A stretch of 64,000 nt of DNA from Verrucomicrobiaceae bacterium (lineage in GTDB: Bacteria; Verrucomicrobiota; Verrucomicrobiia; Chthoniobacterales; JAATET01). Positions 9,078 through 16,176 of this stretch are shown one piece after another. The translations under genes were made by a program, and so were the position numbers. Each line of letters begins with the position of its first letter. Position 1 is the stretch's first letter. The notes below the pieces were generated by a model. It was not told the origin of the DNA. It was given only the letters and a program-made list of their open reading frames with translations, and searched no databases. The stretch spans positions 1 to 64,000 of the forward strand of contig JAIYAZ010000068.1 of NCBI GenBank assembly GCA_027488755.1. The letters are read 5' to 3'.

Positions 9078-10094
9078 TTAGGGGCCCGCGCGGCGCGGGG
9101 CGAGATTTTCGGGTAGGGCGGCGAGGACGGCGGCGGCGGGGATGCGGTCCATCGGGGCCTGGGGGTAGGCGGGGCGGAGGTCGGGTTCGCCGCAGGCGGT
9201 GACGAGGCGGGAGGTGGTGCGGCGGGGGCGCCAGTGGAAGGGGTTCGTGGGGCCGAAGAGGGCGACGACCGGGACACCGAGGGCGTCGGCAAAATGGACG
9301 GGCGCGGAGTCCACGGCGGCGACAAACTGGGCACGTTCCAGCACGGCGGCGGTGCCGAGGAGGCTGAGCTTGCCGGCGAGGATCGCGGGCAAGGGTTGAT
9401 GGTTGAGGGTTGAGAGTTGATGGGTGATCGCAGCGAGGTGGGCGCGTTCGGCGGGGTCGTTGGAACCGGTGAGGACGACGGGGAGGCCGCGCTCTCGCTG
9501 GACGTGGCGGATGACTTCGGCCCAGCGTTCGGGGAGCCAGTATTTTTCGGCGCGGGCGGTGCCGGGATGCACCACGACGAAGGGGCCGGTGATGCCGGCG
9601 GCGGCGAGGGCGGCGTCGGCTTCGGCGCGGGCCGCGGGCGGGAGGTGGAGCGTGGGCGGGAGGCCTTCGACGGTGAGGCCGAGGGGGCGGAGGAGGTCGA
9701 GGTGGTGGTCGACGGTGTGGCGGTCGCGGACGGAGGATTCGACGAATTCGGTGTAGAGCGCGCGGCGGAGGGGTTTTGTCGCGAAGCGCTGCCAGGTGAG
9801 GCGGCGGGGGGCGCGGGAGAGCGCGGTGGCGAGGGCGGAGCGGTCGTTGCCGGTGAGGTCGAGGGTGACGTCGAAGCGGCGGGTGGCGAGGGGGAGCCAG
9901 AGGTTTTGGCCGCGGAGGAGGATGGCGTCCGCGTCGAGGGCGGGAGCGAGGGCGGCGGTGGCGCGGTCGAGGGCGAGGGTGAGGTGGACGCTAGGAATGC
10001 CGGCGCGCAGGGCGGCGAGGACGGGCGTGGTGAGGATCGCGTCGCCGATGCGCTTGAGCTGGATGATCAGGACCCGGGGGGGCTGATCAGGCAG
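9078..10094 (-). CDS. Glycosyltransferase family 9 (heptosyltransferase-like), start codon uncertain
   Basis: About 338 residues. The N-terminus PRVLIIQLKRIGDAILTTPV and the C-terminal half (FVVVHPGTARAEKYWLPERW, VDSAPVHFADALGVPVVALFGPTNPFHW) are classic GT9, the family that adds heptose to lipid A core using ADP-heptose. No ATG, GTG or TTG lies in frame before the conserved start; the upstream in-frame stop is at about 10180. A CTG at 10094 gives a short plausible N-terminus and is my working start. The only other CTG, at 10070, is inside the conserved strand. Residues encoded by 9395-9429 (ITHQLSTLNHQP) come from a heptamer array and look like an in-frame insertion. Confidence 0.75.
   Translation of the reverse strand: MPDQPPRVLIIQLKRIGDAILTTPVLAALRAGIPSVHLTLALDRATAALAPALDADAILLRGQNLWLPLATRRFDVTLDLTGNDRSALATALSRAPRRLTWQRFATKPLRRALYTEFVESSVRDRHTVDHHLDLLRPLGLTVEGLPPTLHLPPAARAEADAALAAAGITGPFVVVHPGTARAEKYWLPERWAEVIRHVQRERGLPVVLTGSNDPAERAHLAAITHQLSTLNHQPLPAILAGKLSLLGTAAVLERAQFVAAVDSAPVHFADALGVPVVALFGPTNPFHWRPRRTTSRLVTACGEPDLRPAYPQAPMDRIPAAAVLAALPENLAPRRAGP
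9395..9429. repeat. Heptamer array, GTTGATG type, inside the GT9 gene
   Basis: GTTGATG, GTTGAGG, GTTGAGA, GTTGATG, GGTGATC: five 7-bp units, translated on the minus strand as part of the GT9 protein without a frameshift or stop. Confidence 0.85.
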
Positions 10095-10095
10095 G

Positions 10096-10185
10096 GTTGA
10101 TGGTTGAGAGTTGATGGTTGATGGGAGGGTTGCTGCTGCGCGGGAATTTTTGGCCGCTCAACCTTCAACTCTCAACTCTCAACTG
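10096..10185. repeat. Two heptamer arrays in opposite orientation between glycosyltransferase genes
   Basis: 10096-10123 holds GTTGATG, GTTGAGA, GTTGATG, GTTGATG. 10158-10185 holds TCAACCT, TCAACTC, TCAACTC, TCAACTG. GTTGAGAGTTGA (10103-10114) is the exact reverse complement of 10165-10176, so transcripts could form a long hairpin just before the GT9 start. Confidence 0.85.
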
Positions 10186-10188
10186 GCC

Positions 10189-11361
10189 TCACGTGGCGCG
10201 CAGCGCCACGTCGTAGGCCTGGAGGAGGCGTTGGCGGAAGTGGTCCCAGGTGAAGTTGTCCTCCACGCGGCGGCGGCCGGCGGCGCCGAGGCGGGCGCAG
10301 AGGTCGCGGTCGGCGTGGAGTTGCCGGATGGCGGCGGCGAGGGCGTCGGGGTCGTTTGGCGGAATGACGAGGCCGGTTTCGCCGTGGACGACGACGTCGC
10401 CGGATTCGCGGGTGGTGATCTGGGGAAGGCCGCAGGCGGAGGCTTCGTAGGTAGCCTTGGCGCTGCCTTCACATTCGCTGGGGAAGATGTGGACGGCGGC
10501 GCGGCGAAGTTCGGCGGGGACGTCCTGGACGAAGCCGCGGACGGTGACGTTGGCGGGGGCGTCGGCGAGGAGGGGGGCGATGTCGCGGCCGGGCGAGCCG
10601 ACGAGGACGAGCTCGGCGTCGGGGAGGGCGAGGCCTTTCCAGACGTCGAGGAGGTGGTGGACGCCCTTTCGTCGGCTGAGGGAGCCGACGAAGATGGCGC
10701 GGAAGGTTTCCGGCGGGGCGGGGGCGGGGGTGAAGGTGGTGACGTCCACGCCGCGGGAGGTGAGGAAGAGTTTTTCCGCGGGAAGGCCGGCGATGAGGAA
10801 GGTCTCCCTGGCTTTTTCGGAGAGGACGAGGAGGAGGGTGGCGCGGGCGTATTCCTCCATGACGCGCTGGCGGGTGGTGAGGAGGCGGTTGAGGAGGCGG
10901 CGGGGGAGCGGGGCGGTGTCGCGCTGGATTTCGCTCCAGGTTTTGTCCTTCTTCACCTTGCCCTTGTTGCGGTGCCAGGTGGGGATTTCGAGCACGCTGG
11001 GGATGCGGAGGCGCTCCGCGGTGCGGAGGCTGGCGAGGGCGTCGCCGGACCAGGTGTGGAGGAGGTCGTAGCGGCCGGTGGCGAGCTGGCGGGCGGCGGC
11101 GTGGTCGAGGGCGAGGCGCTTGGCGCCGACGTAGTAGTCGCGAGGGAGGAGGGAGAGGAGTTTGACGGGGTGGAGGGAGAGGAGCTGGATTTTGGATTTT
11201 GGAATTTGGATTTTGGATTGGTAGGCGATGGCGCGGCCGAGGAAGTGGCCGTCGAGGGCGGCGCGGAGGGATTCGGCGGCGACGCGGTCGAGCCCGGTGC
11301 CGCCGAGGCCGGCGGCGATGGCATAGAGGAGGGAGCGGGGCTGGCGAAGCGGGGTAGTCAC
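10189..11361 (-). CDS. Glycosyltransferase family 4
   Basis: 390 residues with a GTG start at 11361. The C-terminal nucleotide-sugar domain is typical GT4/GT-B: FRAIFVGSLSRRKGVHHLL, AELVLVGSPG, and the donor-binding EX7E region VHIFPSECEGSAKATYEASACGLPQITT. The N-terminal half is less conserved. Residues about 47-60 (YQSKIQIPKSKIQ) are translated from the GGATTTT heptamer array at 11187-11221 and look like an insertion in the acceptor domain. With the GT9 enzyme downstream and another GT4 upstream it probably works in lipopolysaccharide core or exopolysaccharide assembly. The sugar and the acceptor cannot be told. Confidence 0.85.
   Translation of the reverse strand: MTTPLRQPRSLLYAIAAGLGGTGLDRVAAESLRAALDGHFLGRAIAYQSKIQIPKSKIQLLSLHPVKLLSLLPRDYYVGAKRLALDHAAARQLATGRYDLLHTWSGDALASLRTAERLRIPSVLEIPTWHRNKGKVKKDKTWSEIQRDTAPLPRRLLNRLLTTRQRVMEEYARATLLLVLSEKARETFLIAGLPAEKLFLTSRGVDVTTFTPAPAPPETFRAIFVGSLSRRKGVHHLLDVWKGLALPDAELVLVGSPGRDIAPLLADAPANVTVRGFVQDVPAELRRAAVHIFPSECEGSAKATYEASACGLPQITTRESGDVVVHGETGLVIPPNDPDALAAAIRQLHADRDLCARLGAAGRRRVEDNFTWDHFRQRLLQAYDVALRAT
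11187..11221. repeat. Heptamer array, GGATTTT type, inside the GT4 gene
   Basis: GGATTTT, GGATTTT, GGAATTT, GGATTTT, GGATTGG: five 7-bp units read in frame as QSKIQIPKSKIQ. The same unit recurs at 15226-15253. Confidence 0.9.
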
Positions 11362-11419
11362 GCGGCGAAGGGCGGAATTCTACGGCGCTTTGGCGAAAAG
11401 CGCCCTAGGATTTTGCGCG

Positions 11420-12478
11420 ATGAAGATCGGTTTTGTGCGGCGCGGGTATTCGGCCACGGGCGGGGCGGAGGCGTATTTGCGCCGGCTCGCGGCGGGGGTG
11501 GCGGAGGCGGGGCACGAGCCGGTGTTGATCGGTTCGGGGGAGTGGCCGGAGGCGGCGTGGCCGGGGGAGTTCGTGGTGCGGGTGGACGGTTCGTCGCCGG
11601 CGCGGTTTGCCGCCGGGGTGGAGCGGGCGGCGGAGGGGTGCGAGGTGACGTTCAGCCTGGAGCGGATCGGGCGGTGCGACGTGTTTCGCGCGGGGGATGG
11701 GGTGCACGCGGCTTGGCTGGACCGGCGGGCGGCGTTTGAGCCGGCGTGGCGGCGGTGGGCGCGGGGGTTCAACCGCAAGCACCGGGAGCTGCTGGCGCTG
11801 GAGGCGGCGGTGTTTTCGCCGGAGCGGACGGGGCGGGTGATTGCGAATTCGCGGATGGTGCGGGATGAGATCGTGGCGCGCTACGGGTATCCGGCGGAGC
11901 GGATCGACGTGATTCCCAACGGCTATGATGCGCCGGAGCCGACGCCGGGGGCGCTGGAGGCGCGGCGGGCGGAGCTGGGGATCGCGCCCGGGGCTTATGT
12001 GGCGTTGTTTGCCGGGAGCGGCTGGGAGCGGAAGGGGCTGCGCACGGCGGTGGAGGCGGTGCGGGGGCGCGACGTGACGCTGCTGGTGGCGGGGCGTGGC
12101 ACGTGGCGCGGGGCGCGGCCGGCGAACGTGCGGTGGCTGGGGCCGCGGGCGGATTTGACGGGGGATTTCGCGGCGGCGGATGTGTTTGTGCTGCCGACGA
12201 TTTACGATCCGTTTTCCAACGCGTGCCTGGAGGCGCTGGCGGCGGGGCTGCCCGTGGTGACGACGTCGGCGAACGGATGCGCGGAGATTCTTTCGCCGGG
12301 CGTGCATGGCTCGGTGGGGGAGCCGGGGGATGCGCGGGCGGTGGCGGAGGCGCTGGAGTTCTGGCGCGGGCGGGCGGCGGCGGCGCGGGAGGGATGCCGC
12401 GCGCGGGCGGCGGAGTTTTCCGTGGCGGAGAACGTGCGGCGGTCGCTGGAGGCGATCAGCCGGGCAGGAGCACGCTGA
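11420..12478 (+). CDS. Glycosyltransferase family 4 (WaaG-like)
   Basis: 352 residues from the ATG at 11420 (MKIGFVRRGYSATGGAEAYL); an in-frame ATG at 11390 adds residues without family support. The N-terminal Gly-rich loop (GGAEAYLRRLAAGV) binds the acceptor side, VIANSRMVRDEI and IDVIPNGYD are GT4 landmarks, and VFVLPTIYDPFSNACLEALAAGLPVVTT is the donor-sugar EX7E motif. The overall pattern, including the VFRAGDGVHAAWLDRR block, is close to LPS core glucosyltransferases of the WaaG group. It is divergent from the other GT4 gene, so the two are probably controlled from the 58-bp gap. Its last 23 bases overlap the convergent HAD gene. Confidence 0.85.
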   Translation: MKIGFVRRGYSATGGAEAYLRRLAAGVAEAGHEPVLIGSGEWPEAAWPGEFVVRVDGSSPARFAAGVERAAEGCEVTFSLERIGRCDVFRAGDGVHAAWLDRRAAFEPAWRRWARGFNRKHRELLALEAAVFSPERTGRVIANSRMVRDEIVARYGYPAERIDVIPNGYDAPEPTPGALEARRAELGIAPGAYVALFAGSGWERKGLRTAVEAVRGRDVTLLVAGRGTWRGARPANVRWLGPRADLTGDFAAADVFVLPTIYDPFSNACLEALAAGLPVVTTSANGCAEILSPGVHGSVGEPGDARAVAEALEFWRGRAAAAREGCRARAAEFSVAENVRRSLEAISRAGAR

Positions 12479-13139
12479 GAACGGCGTCGGTGTCGCCGAG
12501 GTCGGTGAAGAGGTGGTCGGGGGCGTGGGCGCGGAGTTCCTCCGCGGAGTAGATGCCGGTGGCGATGGCGACGGTTTTCGCGCCGAAGACGCGGCCGCAC
12601 TCGATGTCGCGCGGGGTGTCGCCGATCACGAAGATGCGCTCGGGGGGGAATTCCACGCCGTGTTCGTCGAGGGCGCGGGCGCGGGCGACGGGGCCGAGTT
12701 CGTTGCGGTCGTGGTGGTCGTCGGCGAAGGCGCCGAAGGCGAAATAGTGCCAGACGTCGTAGTGGGAGAGTTTGATCTCGGCGCCGCGGCGGAGGTTGCC
12801 GGTGAGGAGGGCGAGGACGCAGTTGGGGTGGCCGTGGAGGCGCTCGAGGAGCGGGAGGATGCCGGGGAGGACGCGACCCTGGTGGCGTGGCATGTGGCCG
12901 GGGAGCAGGGAGAGGTAGGTGTCGAGGAGGGCGGTGACGTTTTCCGCGGTGACGGGGAGGCCGTGCTTCTCGAGGAGGAGGCGGGCGATCTTCGCGTCGG
13001 TGGCGCCGGCGAGGGTGATGCCGGAGAGGTCTTCGGTGACGCCGAAGCGCTGGGCCATGGCGTCCTTGAGCGCCCACTCGCCGGCCCCGCCGGAGACGAT
13101 GAGGGTGCCGTCGATGTCGAAGAGGAGGAGGTGGCGCAC
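12456..13139 (-). CDS. HAD-superfamily hydrolase (phosphoglycolate-phosphatase-like)
   Basis: 227 residues with a GTG start at 13139. All HAD motifs are visible: motif I LLFDIDGTLIVSGG (nucleophile and acid Asp), motif II LALLTGN, the Lys/Arg region RNELGPVARARAL, and motif III/IV IFVIGDTPRDIECG. The helical cap between residues 18 and 90 places it with Gph-like enzymes that remove phosphate from small organic esters. The substrate is not determined. It lies downstream of infC across a 116-bp repeat-filled gap. Confidence 0.85.
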   Translation of the reverse strand: MRHLLLFDIDGTLIVSGGAGEWALKDAMAQRFGVTEDLSGITLAGATDAKIARLLLEKHGLPVTAENVTALLDTYLSLLPGHMPRHQGRVLPGILPLLERLHGHPNCVLALLTGNLRRGAEIKLSHYDVWHYFAFGAFADDHHDRNELGPVARARALDEHGVEFPPERIFVIGDTPRDIECGRVFGAKTVAIATGIYSAEELRAHAPDHLFTDLGDTDAVLSVLLPG

Positions 13140-13152
13140 GGGGAGGGACTTG

Positions 13153-13252
13153 GGTCTCAGGTCCAGGGTCTAAGCTCTAAGGTCTAAGGTTGGACTGTGT
13201 TTTCGGGCCCGGCTTTGGACCCGAGGCCTGAGACTTTAGACCCGAGGCCAGG
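13153..13252. repeat. Inverted pair of GGTCTAA-type heptamer arrays downstream of infC
   Basis: 13153-13194 holds GGTCTCA, GGTCCAG, GGTCTAA, GCTCTAA, GGTCTAA, GGTTGGA. From about 13211 to 13252 the same kind of units run on the other strand (GGCCTCG, GGTCTAA, AGTCTCA, GGCCTCG, GGTCCAA). The arrays face each other around 13195-13210 and could pair in RNA, so they may end or protect the infC transcript. No U-run follows. Confidence 0.75.
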
Positions 13253-13255
13253 TGA

Positions 13256-13873
13256 TTAATCCTCGTCGTCCTCGTCCTCGACGTCCTCGACGTATTCCTC
13301 GTCGGGCGCGGTGAAGCGGCGTTTGCGCTTGTTGGCGGGGAGGGGGCTGAGGGTCATGCCGAGGGAACGGCCGGCCATTTTCGGCTCCATGTCCACGTGG
13401 GCCATGGTGGCGAGGTCCTGCTTGACGCGTTCGAGGACGGCGCGGCCGATTTCCTGGTGGGCCATTTCGCGGCCGCGGAACTGGAGGCCGACCTTGAGCT
13501 TGTTGCCCTTGTCGAGGAACTCCTCGGCGTGGCGGATCTTGGTGAGGTAGTCGTGCTCGCTGATGTTGGCGCGGAATTTGACTTCCTTGACCTTGCTGAC
13601 GACGTGCTTGCGCTCCTTTTCCTGCTTGGCGAGTTCGTAGCGGTATTTGCCGTAGTCGACGATGCGGCAGACGGGCGGGGTGGCGTTGGGGGCGACTTCG
13701 ACGAGGTTGAGGCCGTATTCGCGGGCTTTGCGAATGGCGTCGTCGGTGCGCATGACCCCGAGCTGGGCGCCGGTGGCAGCGAGGACGACGCGAACCTCGC
13801 GAGCGCGGATGCGTTCATCGATGCGGTGTTCGGGTTCGCGGAGTTCGCGGCGGAAGGGAGGGCGCGGTTTTAT
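13256..13873 (-). CDS. infC: Translation initiation factor IF-3, non-canonical start codon
   Basis: IF-3 of about 205 residues. The N-terminal domain begins RRELREPEHRIDERIRAREVRVV and continues with TGAQLGVMRTDDAIRKA; the internal ATG at 13753 would delete more than a third of this domain. Between the upstream in-frame stop (13892-13894) and the conserved region there is no ATG, GTG or TTG. The only plausible starts are ATA at 13873 (used here) and ATT at 13879. Rare AUU-type starts are the known basis of IF-3 autoregulation in enterobacteria. The C-terminal domain (VKEVKFRANISEHDYLTKI, MAHQEIGRAVLERV) is intact. A very acidic tail (EEYVEDVEDEDDED) extends it. The usual rpmI-rplT neighbours do not follow. 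Confidence 0.88.
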   Translation of the reverse strand: MKPRPPFRRELREPEHRIDERIRAREVRVVLAATGAQLGVMRTDDAIRKAREYGLNLVEVAPNATPPVCRIVDYGKYRYELAKQEKERKHVVSKVKEVKFRANISEHDYLTKIRHAEEFLDKGNKLKVGLQFRGREMAHQEIGRAVLERVKQDLATMAHVDMEPKMAGRSLGMTLSPLPANKRKRRFTAPDEEYVEDVEDEDDED

Positions 13874-13879
13874 GGGAAT

Positions 13880-14111
13880 GAGGGCAGGGGTTTAGTGGGC
13901 ATCAAGAAAAGGGACGAACGGGGGCAGGGGCCGACGGACGTTCCGCGCAGGCAATCGTTACTCATGAACGGCATGAGTCAGCGGGTGCGGGTGGAAGCAG
14001 GCATGGTCAATCGGCGGGTGCGTCGCATCGGACGCGGGTGCGAACTTGCAAAAGCCACCCCGGGCGTGCAAGTGGAAAATTTTTCCGAAGTGGTAACGGA
14101 GCGGGGGTTCC
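13880..14111. other. Gap between chromate transporter and infC, probable infC leader
   Basis: No gene is visible. A 7-bp inverted repeat ACTCATG-AACGG-CATGAGT lies at 13960-13978, and CTTGCA/TGCAAG flank 14044-14071. Either could be a leader hairpin or a binding site. No convincing -35/-10 pair was found. Confidence 0.3.
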
Positions 14112-14642
14112 TCACTGGAGGAGGAGGCATCCGGCGACGCCGGCGGCGAGGATGAGGATGGCGGGGTTGATCTTTTTGCCGAAGTAGATGGCGATGAAAA
14201 CGACGGCGGCAAAGGCGAGGCAGATCTGGCTTTTTTCGCCGACGATGGCGGTGCGGGCGATGGCGAGGGTGCCGGCGAGCATGAGGCCGATGACGATGGG
14301 GGCCATGCCGCGCTGGATGGCGAGGCGCCAGGGGGAGCCTTCGAAGTGATCCCAGACGCGGGAGGTGGCGATCGCGATGGCGCAGGCGGGGAGGAAGAAG
14401 GCGGCAAAGGCGATGAGGGCGCCGCTGAGGCCGGCGACGTGGTAGCCGATGACGATGACCATGAGCATGTTCGGCCCGGGGGCGAGCTGGCCGATGGCGT
14501 AGATGTCACGGAACTGGGCGTCGGTGAGCCATTGCTCGGTGCCGACGGTGAGGGATTTCATCTCGGGCAGGACGGCGGTGCCGCCGCCGATGGCGAGGAT
14601 GGAAAGGAGGGCGAAGACGCCGAGGAGGTGGAGCTCTTTCAT
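14112..14642 (-). CDS. Chromate transporter-family protein, second half
   Basis: 176 residues, five or six membrane helices. Family hallmarks are GGGTAVLPEM near residue 20 and QLAPGPNMLMVIVIGYHVAG near 52-71, the latter being the signature of CHR proteins. Its start overlaps the stop of the preceding gene by four bases (ATGA), so the two are translationally coupled. Split CHR proteins of this size work as pairs of homologous halves with opposite topology. In other bacteria they export chromate, with sulfate as a possible competitor. Chromate as the real substrate here is not shown. Confidence 0.85.
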   Translation of the reverse strand: MKELHLLGVFALLSILAIGGGTAVLPEMKSLTVGTEQWLTDAQFRDIYAIGQLAPGPNMLMVIVIGYHVAGLSGALIAFAAFFLPACAIAIATSRVWDHFEGSPWRLAIQRGMAPIVIGLMLAGTLAIARTAIVGEKSQICLAFAAVVFIAIYFGKKINPAILILAAGVAGCLLLQ

Positions 14643-15259
14643 GGGAGCTTGGAGCTTGGAGCTGGGAGATCGGCTGGCGGTTGCTTGGAGGGGGGGCGGG
14701 GGCGGTAGAGGAAGACGGCGAGGGGGCCGACGGTGAGGAGCACGTAGAGGAGGGGGACGTGGAGGAAGCTGACGAGGAGGAGGGTGAGGGCGACGAGGGC
14801 GACGTCGAGGCGTTCCTCGAGTTGCTTGTGGCCGATCTGGAGGGTGACGGCGAGGAGGAGGCCGACCGAGGCGGCGCCGACGCCCTTGAGCGCGGAGTTG
14901 ATGAGGGGGTCGCCGGAGTGGGCGGCGTAGAAGAATCCGAGCGTGAAGACGATGAGGGCGCCGGGAAGCGTCATGCCGAGGAAGCCGGCGGCGGCGCCGG
15001 GGAGGCCGCGGAGGCGGTCGCCGACGATGACGCTCATGTTCGTGGCGTTGAGGCCGGGGAGGGCCTGGGAGATTTCCAGCGCGGCGAGGAAGCCTTCGTC
15101 GTCGAGCCAGCCTTTTTTGGTGACGAGGGCGGCGCGGAGGTAGGCGACGACGCCGCCGCCGAAGCTGGTGGCACCGATGACGAGAAAAGTGAGGAAGATT
15201 TCGCGCAGCGAAATCCGCTCATTGGGGATTTTGGATTTTGGATTTTGGATTTGGTCCAT
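14639..15259 (-). CDS. Chromate transporter-family protein, first half, with repeat-derived termini
   Basis: 206 residues, membrane protein of the CHR family: FGGGVVAYLRAALV, LEISQALPGLNATNMSVIVGDRL and SALKGVGAASVGLLLA match the first-half subunits. Its N-terminus (DQIQNPKSKIPN) is read from the GGATTTT array at 15226-15253, directly after the ATG at 15259. Its C-terminus (PAPSSKLP) and stop codon are read from the GGAGCTT array at 14644-14671. The conserved core lies between. The stop overlaps the start of the partner gene. Whether the repeat-derived ends are translated is inferred from the lack of another start. Confidence 0.85.
   Translation of the reverse strand: MDQIQNPKSKIPNERISLREIFLTFLVIGATSFGGGVVAYLRAALVTKKGWLDDEGFLAALEISQALPGLNATNMSVIVGDRLRGLPGAAAGFLGMTLPGALIVFTLGFFYAAHSGDPLINSALKGVGAASVGLLLAVTLQIGHKQLEERLDVALVALTLLLVSFLHVPLLYVLLTVGPLAVFLYRPRPPSKQPPADLPAPSSKLP
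14644..14671. repeat. Heptamer array, GGAGCTT type
   Basis: GGAGCTT, GGAGCTT, GGAGCTG, GGAGATC. It encodes the last residues of the upstream chromate transporter half and abuts the ATG of the downstream half. Confidence 0.8.
15226..15253. repeat. Heptamer array, GGATTTT type, at the start of a chromate transporter gene
   Basis: GGATTTT three times then GGATTTG, same unit as at 11187-11221. The array begins a few bases inside the ATG at 15259 (minus strand). Confidence 0.9.
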
Positions 15260-15292
15260 GGCGTTGGGGCGGGCGGCCCAAGGGCGGCTGCG

Positions 15293-16156
15293 CTACTCGT
15301 GCGTTGGCGCGTCGGTGCGGCCGATGCCGTAGACCATGGCGGTTTTGGTGGTGGCGAGCTGGACCCATTCGGGGGCGTGGGTTTGCACGGCGCGGAAGAA
15401 TTTTTCGGAGCGTTCGCGGGCCTTGCCGTGGAGTTCGTCGAGGCGGTGGAATTTGGCCTGGAAGGCGAATTCGCCGACGAGCGAGGTTTCCGAGGCGCGG
15501 TTGCGCCAGATGGCGATGGTGGCCTTGGCTTCGAGGCCGTGGCCGAAGTCGAAGTGGCCGGGGTCGACCTGGACCTCCTCGACGGCGACGTTGTTGACGA
15601 GGTCGATCTTGGTTTTGGGCGAGACGTCGATTTTGGCCATCGCGGGGAAGACCTTGCTGACGTCTTCGAGGCCCTGGTTGAGGACGATGTTGGGGGTGGT
15701 GAGGACGCAGTTGTGCGAGTAGAGGCTGCGCATGCCGCCGAGTTCGTTTTTGAGCGGGAGGAGCTCCTCCTTGAACTTGATCTCGGCCTTGCCTTCGAGG
15801 CGGGGGTGGATGTCCACGGCGGCGGCGGATTCCATGTCGGGGTGGCGGAATTTCACGGTGAGCTCGTGGTCGCGCTCGGGCCAGCCGTCCTTGTAGAAGG
15901 TGCGTTTGCGGAGGATGAAGGCGTTGCGGTAGAGGTCGAATTCGGGCGTGTCGTAGAAGAGGACTTCGCGGATTTTCTGGTGGAAGGCGTGTTCGTTGGT
16001 GGTGACGTCGACGTCGCACTCCTTCGCGATGTGGCGGATCGTGTGCCAGTAATCGTGGAATCGCTCGGGCGCGGTGAAGCACTCGGGGCGGAGGAGGATT
16101 TTATACTCGCGGTAGTGGATGTGGTCGTGGGGGTAGATGTCGTCGGAGGTGTTCAT
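15293..16156 (-). CDS. CYTH/VTC-like domain protein of unknown function
   Basis: 287 residues, no signal peptide or membrane helix. The N-terminal REYKILLRP, then FYDTPEFDLYRNAFILRKRTF and LTVKFRHPD, followed by EIKFKEEL, follow the alternating charged-strand pattern of the triphosphate-tunnel (CYTH) fold, in which Glu, Lys and Arg line a tunnel that binds polyphosphates or organic triphosphates. The usual ExExK is only partly kept, so the activity is uncertain. It lies between the chromate transporter and the SpmAB fusion on the same strand, 20 bases from the latter. Fold assignment is by eye and should be treated as tentative. Confidence 0.6.
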   Translation of the reverse strand: MNTSDDIYPHDHIHYREYKILLRPECFTAPERFHDYWHTIRHIAKECDVDVTTNEHAFHQKIREVLFYDTPEFDLYRNAFILRKRTFYKDGWPERDHELTVKFRHPDMESAAAVDIHPRLEGKAEIKFKEELLPLKNELGGMRSLYSHNCVLTTPNIVLNQGLEDVSKVFPAMAKIDVSPKTKIDLVNNVAVEEVQVDPGHFDFGHGLEAKATIAIWRNRASETSLVGEFAFQAKFHRLDELHGKARERSEKFFRAVQTHAPEWVQLATTKTAMVYGIGRTDAPTHE

Positions 16157-16176
16157 GGGGAATGTAGGGGTGGGGT

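Noticed and set aside
7604-9202. Plus-strand frame of 532 codons
   Set aside because: Glu/Gly/Ala-rich shadow of the secreted protein and SMR genes on the other strand.
9417-11739. Plus-strand frames of 227 and 542 codons
   Set aside because: They are shadows of the GT9 and GT4 genes, which show full family motifs on the minus strand.
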